Assembly: GCA_025363715.1 (NCBI GenBank)
Contig: JANYLR010000052.1
Span: forward strand, 36,449-100,448
DNA from: Holophagaceae bacterium
GTDB lineage: Bacteria > Acidobacteriota > Holophagae > Holophagales > Holophagaceae
Length of the DNA stretch: 64,000 nucleotides
Reading direction: 5' to 3'
Position 1 is the stretch's first letter, and each line of letters begins with the position of its first letter. The position numbers and the translations under genes were made by a program. The notes below the pieces were generated by a model. It had not been told where the DNA came from, searched no databases, and was given only the letters and a program-made list of their open reading frames with translations. This document shows positions 1 to 11,839 of the stretch, in pieces.

Positions 1-1
1 C

Positions 2-838
2 ACCTCGTTCAGCCTCAGCCTCACCAAGGGCGGCGCCGAAGTACTCGTCGTGAACTTCCTGGCCGGCACGCTGCCGGCCGGGGTGGTCAACGGAGCCCGG
101 GTTCAGGTCCAGGCCTTGGCCCCGCCGGTGGCCGGTGTCATCACCGCCACGGCCGTGAAGCTGGAGGACCCCCTCGGCGCCCTCGGCGAGAAGGTCGCGG
201 TGGAAGGCTATGTGGCCAACGGGGTCCTGGCCGATTTCGTGCTCGACGGGCAGGAGGTGACCACCAATGCGGCGACCCTGTTCGAAGGCGGCGTGGACTC
301 GGATTTCGACGTGGGGGTGCGCCTGGAGGCGGAAGGCTCGGTGGACGCCGGCGGCGCCATCGTCGCCACCCGGATCCGGTTCGTGAGCGACATCAGGCTC
401 GAGGGGGATGTCACGGGCTTCATCGGTGGTCTGGATGTGCTGGGCCTGACGGTGGGACTGGATGCCTTCACCCGCATCGACACGCCCATCGACTTGACGC
501 TCAACAAGCATGTCCTGGTCAGCGCCGTACTGGATCGCAACGGAGCCCTGAAGGCCACCCGGGTCGCGGTGCTGCCCTTGTCCAGCAAGGCCTCCTTCCA
601 GGGCCCGGTGAGCACGGCCGATGCCACCGCCGGCAGCTTGACCATCCTGGGCCAGACCTTCTCATCCAATAGCGTCACCCAATGGCGGGCCAGTTCCACG
701 GCCAGTGAGGTGGCGACCACCAAGGCCGCCTTCTTTGCCCAGGTGATCCCCAAGGCCACCGTGGTGAAGATCCGCTGGAATCATTTCGGGCTGCTGACCG
801 ACCCGGCGACGGAAGCCGAAATCGAGCTGGGCCATTGA
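2..838 (+). CDS. DUF5666-like exported protein, 5' end missing
   Basis: The reading frame is open to the first base of the window, so the true start lies upstream; a GTG at 50 is only an internal candidate. The visible 278 residues are a string of about 60-residue all-beta units (G-x-V-xx-GxL...FxLxGxxVxxxAxTxFxGG), the pattern of DUF5666 repeats in secreted or lipoprotein-type proteins of Acidobacteriota and Proteobacteria. No catalytic motif is seen. The stop is followed 40 bases later by the next exported protein, in the same direction, so the two are probably co-transcribed. The function is unknown; a structural or binding role on the cell surface is inference. Confidence 0.7.
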   Translation, partial: TSFSLSLTKGGAEVLVVNFLAGTLPAGVVNGARVQVQALAPPVAGVITATAVKLEDPLGALGEKVAVEGYVANGVLADFVLDGQEVTTNAATLFEGGVDSDFDVGVRLEAEGSVDAGGAIVATRIRFVSDIRLEGDVTGFIGGLDVLGLTVGLDAFTRIDTPIDLTLNKHVLVSAVLDRNGALKATRVAVLPLSSKASFQGPVSTADATAGSLTILGQTFSSNSVTQWRASSTASEVATTKAAFFAQVIPKATVVKIRWNHFGLLTDPATEAEIELGH

Positions 839-878
839 ACCCTTTCCTCCCTGAACCCGTACTCGAAGGAGTGCCCCC

Positions 879-3539
879 ATGACGATGCTGGTCCCGCGCA
901 GGATGGTCAAGATCGCGCTCGCCCTCCTCGCCCTCGTTGGGGGAGGCCCGGCCTGGGCCCAGCTGCCGCTCCAGCCGGCGGGCTCACCCTTCGACATGAC
1001 CGGTTTCCTGGAAAGCGCCACCCTGGATGCGCCCGGCGACCTCCTGGCCGGTGGCACCCTGAAAGTCAACGGCACCTCCATCATCGTCCCCCGCAACACC
1101 ATCCTGCAGATGCCGGCCCTGGCCCTGACCTGGCAGCAGGTCTTCGCCCTGGCCCCGGCCCCCTACGGGCCCCTGCAGACCGGCCTGGCCAAGCACGACA
1201 GCCCGGCCCCCTTGAGCACCTATGAAGTCCATGTGCAGGGCAACCGCATCGGCAATCGCCACATCGCCGGCCTGGTATTCCTGTCGCAGCTGGGCCTCAA
1301 CAGCGGCCAGGGCTTCATCAATTTCATGGACTACGCCAACGGCGAGCTGCGGGTGGGCGGGGTCATCGGCGACCCCACCACCGGCACCCGGCTCAGGATT
1401 AACGATCCCTCCGGCCGCTTCGCCCCCGCCTACACCCTGGATCCCCGCTTCACCATCGATACCGACAATCCCACCATCCGCAGCGCCACCGGCTACCCCA
1501 TGGGGTTTCCCCACTTTGATCCGGCCGTGCAGGATGACCCGCTGATCCCGCAGGGGAACCGGCCCAAGGATGCGCTGACCGGGCTCTACCTGACCAGCTT
1601 CACCATGCCCAAACCCGGCTCGGGGATCACCCCCAACGCCTTCCTGGCCGCCCCGTTCCAGGTGGGCGACCTGATCACTTATTCCGGCTGCCTGATGAAG
1701 GATGGCCCCCAGCCCAGCGCCGGGCCCCTTCCCGCCGCAGGCCGGGCGGCCACCTACGTGGCGGCCCACACCCTCATCGCCAATGTGGGCATCTACACCT
1801 TCCCCGGCAGCAACCCGGCCTACGTGGCCGTGGACGTCATGCTGCTGGGCGTGGGCGGCATTCCCATCAACGGCATCCCCCAGGAAGCCACTACCCGGAC
1901 CCGGTTCGAAGGCTTCTGCACGGACCCCAGCCGGGTGGTGGATCTCTTCGGCATCGACGTGGACGCCTGCAGCAGCAACACTGGCGACCGTTCCTGGGGC
2001 ACCAGCGACGTGGATCAAGGCCCTGCCGCCGGCGGCGCCGTCCTGGGCCGGTGGCGCTTCCGGCCGCCCAGCAAGGTGGCAGCCATGCCTGCGACTGGCG
2101 TCTTCCTGCCTGCTACGCGTGAGATGCGCGCGGTCCTGCGCGGCGCCTACACCGCGGCGGCCCCGGTCATCTCCGGCAACGGCCTGATCACCGGCCAGTA
2201 CCACGCCCCGATCTTCGAGTTCCTGTTCCCCGAGAACCTGGGCGTAGGCAATCCCCCGGTACCGCTCAATTTCAACGAATTCCCCTTCCTGGCCAATGGC
2301 ACCGGCGGCTTCAACGGCGTCAACGTGGGCCAGCTCAATCCGTTCCCGGCGGCAGTGGTGCCCATCCCCACCTGCAACCCGGTGGTGACGCCCGGTCCCC
2401 CCACCGCCAATGCCGGCGCGGCCCAGACGGTGGCCGGGGGCGCCCCGGTCACCCTGAATGGCTCGGCCAGCACCGATCCCAGTGCCCTGGCCCTGGCCTT
2501 CGCCTGGACCCAGACCGCGGGCCCAGCGGTGGCCCTCAACAGCGCCACCGTCGCCAACCCCACCTTTACCGCTCCCGTCGTGGCGGCCGGCGCCCCCAGC
2601 ACCCTGCTGTCCTTCCAGCTGGTGGTCACCAACACCGCGGGCCTGGCTTCGACCGCCGCCTTCGCCCAGGTCACGGTCACCCCCCCGGCGCCACCAGCGC
2701 CGCCCATCGCCAATGCCGGCACCGCCCAGTCGGTGGCCTCCGGCGCCATCGTCCAGCTCAACGGCACCGCCACCTCGGACCCCAACATCCCGGCCAGGCC
2801 CCTCACCTTCGCCTGGGTGCAGACCGCCTTCGCCGGGCTGCCGCCGGTGACCCTGTCCGGCACCACCACGGCCACCCCCACCTTCCGCGCCCCCGTCGTT
2901 CCGGGCCAGGCGCCCGCGGTGCTCACCTTCCGGCTCACCGCCAGCAATAACCTGCCCCTGTCCGCCTCGGCCACGGTGACCATCACGGTCAAGCCCGCAA
3001 CCGCCCCCGTGGCCAACGCCGGCCCCAACCAGGGGGTCCAGCTCCCGGCGCTGGTGCACCTGGACGGCAGCCTCAGCTCCGATCCCAGCGGGCTGCCCCT
3101 CACCTATGCCTGGACCCAGGTTTCCGGTCCCGCCGTGGCGCTCACCGGCCCCACCACCGTGAGTCCCACCTTCACCACGCCCCCGAAACCGGGGCTGCTG
3201 GGCTTCACCCTCACCGTGAACAACGGCCTGCTCTCGTCCACGCCCAGCCTGGTCACCGTCACGGTGAACGCCGGTGTCAACGATGCCGTGATCATCACCC
3301 TCGCCGAGTACCGGCTCGCCCAGCAGCGCCTCACCATCAACGCCACCTCGAACATCGCTGATGGCTCGCCAGTCCTCACGCTGCAGGGGTATGGCCCCAA
3401 CAAGGCCGGCGTGCCGATGACCTACACCGGCGGTGGCATCTATACCGTGATCCTCACCGGCGTGGCGCAACCCGACTCGGTAATCGTGACCTCCAGCTTC
3501 GGGGGCACCGCGACCTCCGGCCTCACCCGACTCCGCTAA
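879..3539 (+). CDS. Exported protein with three C-terminal PKD/Ig-like domains
   Basis: This 886-residue protein starts at an ATG preceded by GAAGGAG (865-871). A signal peptide is visible (hydrophobic ALALLALVGGG, cleavage near AWAQ, residue 28). Residues about 30-500 are a unique region that I do not recognise. Residues about 505-800 hold three repeats of about 100 residues opening with A-N-A-G-xx-Q and carrying L-(N/D)-G-(S/T)...D-P...F-x-W-x-Q, typical of PKD or REJ-like beta-sandwich domains. Such domains usually act as spacers or mediate protein or polysaccharide contacts outside the cell. It precedes the multicopper oxidase by 28 bases and is likely a structural partner of the extracellular redox cluster, which is inference from position. 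Confidence 0.8.
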   Translation: MTMLVPRRMVKIALALLALVGGGPAWAQLPLQPAGSPFDMTGFLESATLDAPGDLLAGGTLKVNGTSIIVPRNTILQMPALALTWQQVFALAPAPYGPLQTGLAKHDSPAPLSTYEVHVQGNRIGNRHIAGLVFLSQLGLNSGQGFINFMDYANGELRVGGVIGDPTTGTRLRINDPSGRFAPAYTLDPRFTIDTDNPTIRSATGYPMGFPHFDPAVQDDPLIPQGNRPKDALTGLYLTSFTMPKPGSGITPNAFLAAPFQVGDLITYSGCLMKDGPQPSAGPLPAAGRAATYVAAHTLIANVGIYTFPGSNPAYVAVDVMLLGVGGIPINGIPQEATTRTRFEGFCTDPSRVVDLFGIDVDACSSNTGDRSWGTSDVDQGPAAGGAVLGRWRFRPPSKVAAMPATGVFLPATREMRAVLRGAYTAAAPVISGNGLITGQYHAPIFEFLFPENLGVGNPPVPLNFNEFPFLANGTGGFNGVNVGQLNPFPAAVVPIPTCNPVVTPGPPTANAGAAQTVAGGAPVTLNGSASTDPSALALAFAWTQTAGPAVALNSATVANPTFTAPVVAAGAPSTLLSFQLVVTNTAGLASTAAFAQVTVTPPAPPAPPIANAGTAQSVASGAIVQLNGTATSDPNIPARPLTFAWVQTAFAGLPPVTLSGTTTATPTFRAPVVPGQAPAVLTFRLTASNNLPLSASATVTITVKPATAPVANAGPNQGVQLPALVHLDGSLSSDPSGLPLTYAWTQVSGPAVALTGPTTVSPTFTTPPKPGLLGFTLTVNNGLLSSTPSLVTVTVNAGVNDAVIITLAEYRLAQQRLTINATSNIADGSPVLTLQGYGPNKAGVPMTYTGGGIYTVILTGVAQPDSVIVTSSFGGTATSGLTRLR

Positions 3540-3567
3540 ATGGCCCGACCCCCGAGAAGGTAACGCT

Positions 3568-6980
<3,413 letters not shown>

Positions 6981-6984
<4 letters not shown>

Positions 6985-7664
6985 TCAAACCAGGTCTTGC
7001 CCTCGTCGTCCCGTGCCTCACCGCCCTGGCCTGCGCACCGGTCTGGGCCTCGGTGGGCTGCGACCTCAACAATCCCGACCGGGACGTGGCGCGGCTCTTC
7101 CCGGGCTCCACGGGGTTCAAGACCGTCGAAGTGGACATCCAGAAGCTGGGCGGCGATCCGCTGCTGGCCAGGGTCGAATCCCGGATGCGGGACAAGCTGC
7201 ACGGCCTCTACGAATCCATCGACGTGCCCTACACCATCTATGTCATCTACCGGAACAAGGACATCATCGGCTACATCCACGGCGTCAACCAGAAGGGGCG
7301 CTTCGGCGGGATCCAGATCTTCCTGGTCCTCAGCCTCGAGCTTCGGATCAAGACCTTGTACATCCAGAAAATGTCCGGCACCTATGCCGGGAGCTTCCGC
7401 CAGGCGGAGTTCGAAGGGCAGTTCACCGGGCTGACCCTGGGGGATTTCGACCGATTCGATGTGGCCACCGGACAGGTCACCGGAAAACTGGCCGGGATCA
7501 AGACTCCCGAGCCCGGGGCAGAGTTCGATTTCAGCCGCACCCTGCGCGGCATCAAGAAGAACCTAATCCTGGTGACCGAGTTTTTCACCATCTCGCCGGA
7601 TCTGGCTACCAGGTTGTTGACCTCCCCGATCAAGAAACCTTCCCTGCCTGGAGGTGGGCAATGA
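6981..7664 (+). CDS. Small exported protein, possible FMN-binding-like fold
   Basis: This 227-residue protein has a clear signal peptide (LALVVPCLTALACAPVWAS). The middle region (about 85-155) reads yIYVIYRNKDIIGYIHGVN, then G-x-(F/Y)-GGI, an I-x-x-(L/I)-x-I-x-K-M-S-G-T stretch and FEGQFTGLTLGDF. This pattern recalls FMN_bind domains of the RnfG/NosR type, where a strand, a GG-I turn and a Q-F-x-G-x-(S/T)-L motif are typical. The usual flavinylated S(T)GAT motif is not evident, so FMN binding is only a suggestion. Its ATG overlaps the oxidase stop (ATGA) and its own TGA overlaps the peroxidase ATG (ATGA), so translation of the three genes is probably coupled and stoichiometric. It may be an electron-transfer or assembly partner. 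Confidence 0.72.
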
Positions 7665-10282
7665 CGAACCCCTTACGTTCGTGGCAGCGCTACGCACTTG
7701 GTCTGTTGGCCATCGCCCTGGTGGGCTATGGCCCGCCAGGTCCCGCACAAGGGGTGCCGACACCGCCGCCAGGCCTGTTCCAGATGCCCCTCAGCCAAAT
7801 CCCCGTGCCCGAGCCGCCCAACCTGTACCAGTTCGTCAAGGACAAGGCGGCCGCCATCCGGCTGGGCAAGGCTTTGTTCTGGGACGTGCAGGCCGGCAGC
7901 GACGGCCAGGTGGCCTGCGCCACCTGTCATTTCGACGCGGGCGTGGACAAGCGGCGCAAGAACACCCTCAACCCGGGCACCCGGAGCAACGACCAGAGCT
8001 TTCAGGTGCGCGGGCCCAACCAGACCCTGCTGGATTCCGATTTCCCGTTCCATGTGCGGCAGAACCCTGATCTCCAGCGTTCGGCCGTGCTCCGGGACAG
8101 CAACGACGTGGTGGGCTCCCAGGGGGTCCGGAAGGCCACCTTCCTGGCCACCGTCAGCGGCTCGGCCCTGGACGCCACCCGCTCCGTCGCCGATCCGGTC
8201 TTCCAGGACGCCGGGGTGAATGTTCGCCAGGTCACGGCCCGCAACGCCCCCAGCGTGATCAACGCGATCTTCAACTTCGAGAATTTCTGGGATGGCCGCG
8301 CCCACAACATTTTTAACGGCAACAACCCCTTCGGCCCCTTGGACACCAGCGCCGGCGTCTGGTTCCAGAGCGGCACCCCAGGGAGCCCGGTGCTGGTGAA
8401 GGCACCGGTCATCATCGAGGCCGCCAGCCTGGCCTCCCAGGCGGTGGGCCCTGTTCTGGACAGCGTTGAGATGTCGGCCGCGGGCCGGACCTTCCCGGAT
8501 CTTGCGCGGAAGCTGCTGTCCCTCACCCCCCTGGGCAAACAGGCCGTCCACCCCGGCGACAGTGTGCTGGGCCCCCTATCCCGGGCCGTGCTGCTGCCGG
8601 GCGGCCAGCTCACCGGGGCCAATGGCCTCAACCGTTCGTACGGCACCATGATCAAGGCCGCCTTCCTGGACTCCCTGACCTCCACCAGCCTGACGGCTCC
8701 GGACGGCTCCACGCAGCTGGAGGCCAACTTCTCCCTGTTCTGGGGCCTGGCCATCCAGTTGTACGAGGCCACCCTGGTGTCCGACCAGACGCCCTTCGAC
8801 CGCTTCCTGGGGGGAGATTCCACCGCCATCACTCAGCTGCAGGGGGATGGCATGAACCTCTTTTTCGGCGGCACCGGCAAATGCAACACCTGCCATGCCG
8901 GCACCGAGCTCACCGCCGCCTCGGCCACCGCCAACGCCTTCCTCACCAACCTCAGCAACCGGGTGCTGGACCAGATGGTGGCCGGCGGGCGGGACACCAT
9001 CTACGACAACGGCTTCAACAGCACCGGCCTGCGCCCCACGACGGAGGACTCCGGCCGGGGTGGAAACTCCCCCTTCACCAATCCGGCCACCGGCCAGTTC
9101 CTCCCCCTGGATTACGCCTCCCTGGCCGAGATCCAGGCCCTGGGCCAGTTGCCCTTCCCCTCCGTGGTGCTGCCGCCACAACTGCCGGCCACCTTCCCCG
9201 TGGCCAACCGCGGGGCCTTCAAGGTGCCGGGGCTCCGCAACGTGGAGCTCACGGCCCCCTATTTCCATGACGGCAGCGTGCTGACCCTGGAAGATGTGGT
9301 GCACTTCTATGTCCGCGGGGGCAACTTCCCGACCGTGGCCCAGAGCCCGAGCCTGGATTCGGCCATCTCCGAGATCGGCGGCATGCAGAACGCCCCCGAC
9401 AAGGTGGCGGCCATGGTGGCCTTCCTGCGCTCCCTCACCGACGAGCGGGTGCGGAACCATTCCGCGCCCTTCGACCATCCGGAAATTCTCATCCCCGAGG
9501 GCGAGCCGGAGGTCCTGACCCTGATCCCGGCCCGGGACGCCACCGGCACGCCGGCCTCGTCCATCGCCCTCACCCTGGACACGCTTCCCGCCATCACCAA
9601 CAGGCCCAGCCTCCAGCTCAGCGGCACCCGGCAGACCGGGGCAGTGATCCAGATCCAGGTCAACGGCGGAGCCACCATCCAGGCTGCCACGCCCACTGCG
9701 GCCTCCTGGAACGCCACCGTCTCCGGACTGGTGGAAGGCGTCAACAGCCTCACCGCCACGGCCACCCTCCCCAACAGCGTTCCGGTGACCCTGAACGCCA
9801 CCATCACGCTGGATTCCACTGCCCCCACCCTGAACCTGGATCCCGTGCCCACCCCCATCCAGGGCTCCACCCTGACCCTGTCCGGCACCGTGGAAGGCGG
9901 ACTGACTCCCTTGGTCACCGTCAGCACCTCGGCTGTGCCCGCCACCACCACCGTGAACGGCATCCTTTGGAGCGCCCAACTCACCGGGCTGGTGCCCGGG
10001 ATCAACAATGTCACCGTGCTCGCCATCGATCCAGCCGGCAACGTGGCCAGCAGGACCGCCGCCATCACCGTCGTGGTGGCCGACGGAATCCTGAGCGGAG
10101 GTCCCACCATCGCCACCGCCGATGCGCTCAAGGCCCTGCGGCTGTCCCTGGGTGTGCTGCCCCCCACCCTGAACGACCTGGTGCACGGGGATGTGATGCC
10201 TGCGGGCGCGCCCGACGGCATCATCGACGTGGCCGACGCTCTGCGGATTCTGCGCAAGGCGGCCGGACTCGTCACCTTCTGA
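7661..10282 (+). CDS. Diheme cytochrome c peroxidase-like protein with Ig-like and dockerin-like C-terminus
   Basis: This 873-residue protein starts at an ATG inside an ATGA overlap, with GGAGGTGG just upstream. A signal peptide (residues 1-30) is followed by heme motif CATCH at 86-90 and CNTCH at 408-412, with the family hallmark PYFHDGSVLTLEDVVHFY before the second domain ends. The two hemes are about 320 residues apart, wider than in classical CcpA/MauG enzymes, because of a large insertion. After about residue 620 come two Ig-like beta-sandwiches, then about 65 residues with two F-hand-like helices (I-A-T-A-D-A-L-K-A-L-R and D-G-I-I-D-V-A-D-A-L-R-I-L-R), a dockerin-like arrangement. It is probably a periplasmic or surface redox enzyme using H2O2 or modifying a partner protein; the substrate is not known. 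Confidence 0.88.
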   Translation: MTNPLRSWQRYALGLLAIALVGYGPPGPAQGVPTPPPGLFQMPLSQIPVPEPPNLYQFVKDKAAAIRLGKALFWDVQAGSDGQVACATCHFDAGVDKRRKNTLNPGTRSNDQSFQVRGPNQTLLDSDFPFHVRQNPDLQRSAVLRDSNDVVGSQGVRKATFLATVSGSALDATRSVADPVFQDAGVNVRQVTARNAPSVINAIFNFENFWDGRAHNIFNGNNPFGPLDTSAGVWFQSGTPGSPVLVKAPVIIEAASLASQAVGPVLDSVEMSAAGRTFPDLARKLLSLTPLGKQAVHPGDSVLGPLSRAVLLPGGQLTGANGLNRSYGTMIKAAFLDSLTSTSLTAPDGSTQLEANFSLFWGLAIQLYEATLVSDQTPFDRFLGGDSTAITQLQGDGMNLFFGGTGKCNTCHAGTELTAASATANAFLTNLSNRVLDQMVAGGRDTIYDNGFNSTGLRPTTEDSGRGGNSPFTNPATGQFLPLDYASLAEIQALGQLPFPSVVLPPQLPATFPVANRGAFKVPGLRNVELTAPYFHDGSVLTLEDVVHFYVRGGNFPTVAQSPSLDSAISEIGGMQNAPDKVAAMVAFLRSLTDERVRNHSAPFDHPEILIPEGEPEVLTLIPARDATGTPASSIALTLDTLPAITNRPSLQLSGTRQTGAVIQIQVNGGATIQAATPTAASWNATVSGLVEGVNSLTATATLPNSVPVTLNATITLDSTAPTLNLDPVPTPIQGSTLTLSGTVEGGLTPLVTVSTSAVPATTTVNGILWSAQLTGLVPGINNVTVLAIDPAGNVASRTAAITVVVADGILSGGPTIATADALKALRLSLGVLPPTLNDLVHGDVMPAGAPDGIIDVADALRILRKAAGLVTF
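10079..10279 (+). other. Dockerin-like module at the C-terminus of the diheme protein
   Basis: This segment encodes two halves, each ending in an amphipathic A-D-A-L-(K/R)-x-L-R helix. The second half carries a G-D-V...P-D-G-I-I-D-V-A-D-A calcium-loop pattern that fits the dockerin F-hand; the first loop is more degenerate. Geobacter surface proteins are known for similar C-terminal tails. The cohesin-like partner is encoded 36 bases downstream. Confidence 0.62.
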
Positions 10283-10318
10283 GCCAATCCAACCACTGCC
10301 CACAGCTTAGGTGCGCCC

Positions 10319-10822
10319 ATGAAAATGATGAATGTGATGAGCCTGGTTCTGGCCGCCGCAGTGGCCCTGGTCATGGGTTGCGGCGGGGGTTCCAGTGGCA
10401 GTCCGGCTCCGGCGGGACCCGCGCCCGCGTCCACCTTCACCCTCCGGCCGAGCCTCCAGGGGCCCCTGGCCTCCGGCGCCAGCATCGGCAGCATCGACCT
10501 GACGCTCAGCCTTCCGGCCGGGACGACTGTGCGGGCCGATGGCAACGGCCAGGCCCTGGACGGGGTGGTTACCGCGTCCGGCGGCGGCGCCGGTTCCCTG
10601 GTGGCGGCCCGGTACACCCCGGCCGATTCGAGCCAGCGGGCCAAGCTCCGCATCGTGCTGATCAACGCCAGGGGATTCACCACAGGCGAGTTCGCGACCG
10701 TGCAATGCGACCTGACCCCCGGCAGCGCCCCGGCCATCGGCGACTTCACCTGGGCCGCGCTGGCGGTCACCGACGTGGACAGCAAGGCCATCCGGGGGCT
10801 TGCTGCGGTTCTGAGCCAGTAG
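10319..10822 (+). CDS. Lipoprotein with cohesin-like domain
   Basis: This 167-residue protein has a lipobox signal peptide (ALVMGC, Cys at about 21), AGGTG before the ATG, and a short Gly/Ser/Pro linker (22-40). The rest, about 125 residues, is an all-beta domain: G-S-I-D-L-T-L-S-L-P-A-G-T, then a Gly-rich stretch, A-K-L-R-I-V-L-I-N, G-F-T-T-G-E-F-A-T-V-Q-C-D-L. This order matches cohesin domains (VGA-D-L-x-L-x-Y-D-P, then L-x-I-x-x, then G-E-I-A-x-L-x-F-x-V). It is the last gene of the redox cluster and lies directly after a protein with a dockerin-like tail. The inferred role is a membrane anchor for the diheme protein. Cohesin assignment is by pattern only. Confidence 0.7.
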   Translation: MKMMNVMSLVLAAAVALVMGCGGGSSGSPAPAGPAPASTFTLRPSLQGPLASGASIGSIDLTLSLPAGTTVRADGNGQALDGVVTASGGGAGSLVAARYTPADSSQRAKLRIVLINARGFTTGEFATVQCDLTPGSAPAIGDFTWAALAVTDVDSKAIRGLAAVLSQ

Positions 10823-11139
10823 CCACCAGATCCTTGCACCGACCTCTCCTGGGCGCCGTGCAATCCTGTGGCGAGCAAGAAGAAGGGTTGGCAGTTACTT
10901 GTTGAATTCGAGAACCTGGAGGTGAGAACGGCGGTAATGGTCCCCTGACTGAGTCGGCGTCAGGTGTGCCGGTCAGGTAATCCTTGATCCGTTCCTTCTC
11001 AACCTCCTGGGGAATGCCTATCGGAGCCCCTTCTTGAGCGCCAGGGCCACCATGCGTCCGAACATGGGACAGGTCAACTCCGAATAAGGTGTGGGGCTTC
11101 TCAGGCGAGCAGGCGCTCAATAGTCCTGGGAGCACAGAG
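10823..11139. other. Intergenic region without a supported gene
   Basis: This stretch of about 317 bases separates the redox operon from a small convergent gene. It contains scattered CTGAC/GTCAG inverted segments near 10950-10980 but no good hairpin followed by a T run. A minus-strand frame over 10767-11135 exists but lacks a ribosome binding site and overlaps the lipoprotein gene. Confidence 0.5.
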
Positions 11140-11256
11140 CTATTTGACCCCGTCCATCCACATGATCACCTTCAGCAGAAGGTAGGAAACAATGATGACC
11201 GCACCAAGATAGGCCCAGATTAGGTACCTGGTCGGATGGGATTCTTGCGTGGCCAT
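11140..11256 (-). CDS. 38-residue single-span membrane protein
   Basis: A short frame with a strong ribosome binding site (AAGGGGGG just before GATCAC-ATG on the minus strand) encodes 38 residues: a polar N-terminus (MATQESHPTR), one hydrophobic helix (YLIWAYLGAVIIVSYLLL) and a short C-terminus MWMDGVK. The size and layout resemble small accessory subunits of membrane complexes, but I cannot assign a family. An AT-rich promoter-like region with an inverted repeat lies upstream (11280-11294). Confidence 0.62.
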   Translation of the reverse strand: MATQESHPTRYLIWAYLGAVIIVSYLLLKVIMWMDGVK

Positions 11257-11279
11257 GTGATCCCCCCTTGATATGGAAT

Positions 11280-11294
11280 ATTGTGATTTACAAT
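11280..11294 (-). promoter_or_regulatory. Inverted repeat upstream of the small membrane protein
   Basis: ATTGT-GATTT-ACAAT is a perfect 5-bp inverted repeat with a 5-base spacer, 24 bases upstream of the start codon, in an AT-rich patch that probably holds the promoter. It could be an operator. The arms are short, so chance is possible. Confidence 0.3.
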
Positions 11295-11475
11295 TCTTGT
11301 CACCACATTACTCCACCCCAAGCCCCAAAACCGTACCGAATTTTAATCGGCCTAGAAATAATGGCTTCCCGCTCGACCATCAGGACGGCGGCATCGATGG
11401 TCTCGATGAGTTCGTGTCTACCGGAGCCCCTCACCTGAGAGGCCACCATGGACCCACGCCAGGCTCGGCCGGGGA

Positions 11476-11835
11476 TCAGTTCCTGGCCCTTTTCTTCTTG
11501 GCTTTCGATCGTTTGAAATGGTCCAGAAAGGTCTGGAGGACGGCGAGCCTGCTTTCAATATCCGACCGCCAGAACTCGAGGCGCTCCCAGCCGAAGGGGG
11601 TGAGCGTATAGACCTTCCGGGCCGGCCCCCGGGAATCGGTATCCCAGTGGAAGGCGACTTCGCCGGCCTCCTCGAGGGCCTGCAAGGTCCGATAGGTGGC
11701 GCCGGGGTCGGCCTTGTAGCCGGGGAAGCGCTCGACCAGGGCCGCACGAATCGCGTGGCCGTGCAGCGGGCCGTCCATCAGTGCGAGGAGGAGGAAGGCG
11801 GGAAGATGGCGGGACTGGCGGTTCGCGGCTGCCAT
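11476..11835 (-). CDS. PadR family transcriptional regulator
   Basis: This 119-residue winged-helix regulator has the family signature LLALMDGPLHGHAIRAAL, then PGATYRTLQALEEAGEV (recognition helix) and a wing ending RKVYTLTPFGWERLE, followed by a C-terminal dimerisation helix and a Lys/Arg-rich tail. The ATG at 11835 is preferred to a TTG 18 bases upstream because it leaves a 4-base gap from the permease stop. It is the second gene of a two-gene unit with the permease. PadR proteins usually repress their own operon until a small molecule binds; the twin palindrome at 12766-12792 is the probable operator. Confidence 0.9.
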   Translation of the reverse strand: MAAANRQSRHLPAFLLLALMDGPLHGHAIRAALVERFPGYKADPGATYRTLQALEEAGEVAFHWDTDSRGPARKVYTLTPFGWERLEFWRSDIESRLAVLQTFLDHFKRSKAKKKRARN

Positions 11836-11839
11836 GGCG

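Noticed and set aside
10767..11135. Minus-strand frame of 122 codons with a GVDLSHVRTHGG segment
   Set aside because: The segment faintly recalls DUF4157, but the frame overlaps the lipoprotein gene, lacks a binding site and has no second motif.
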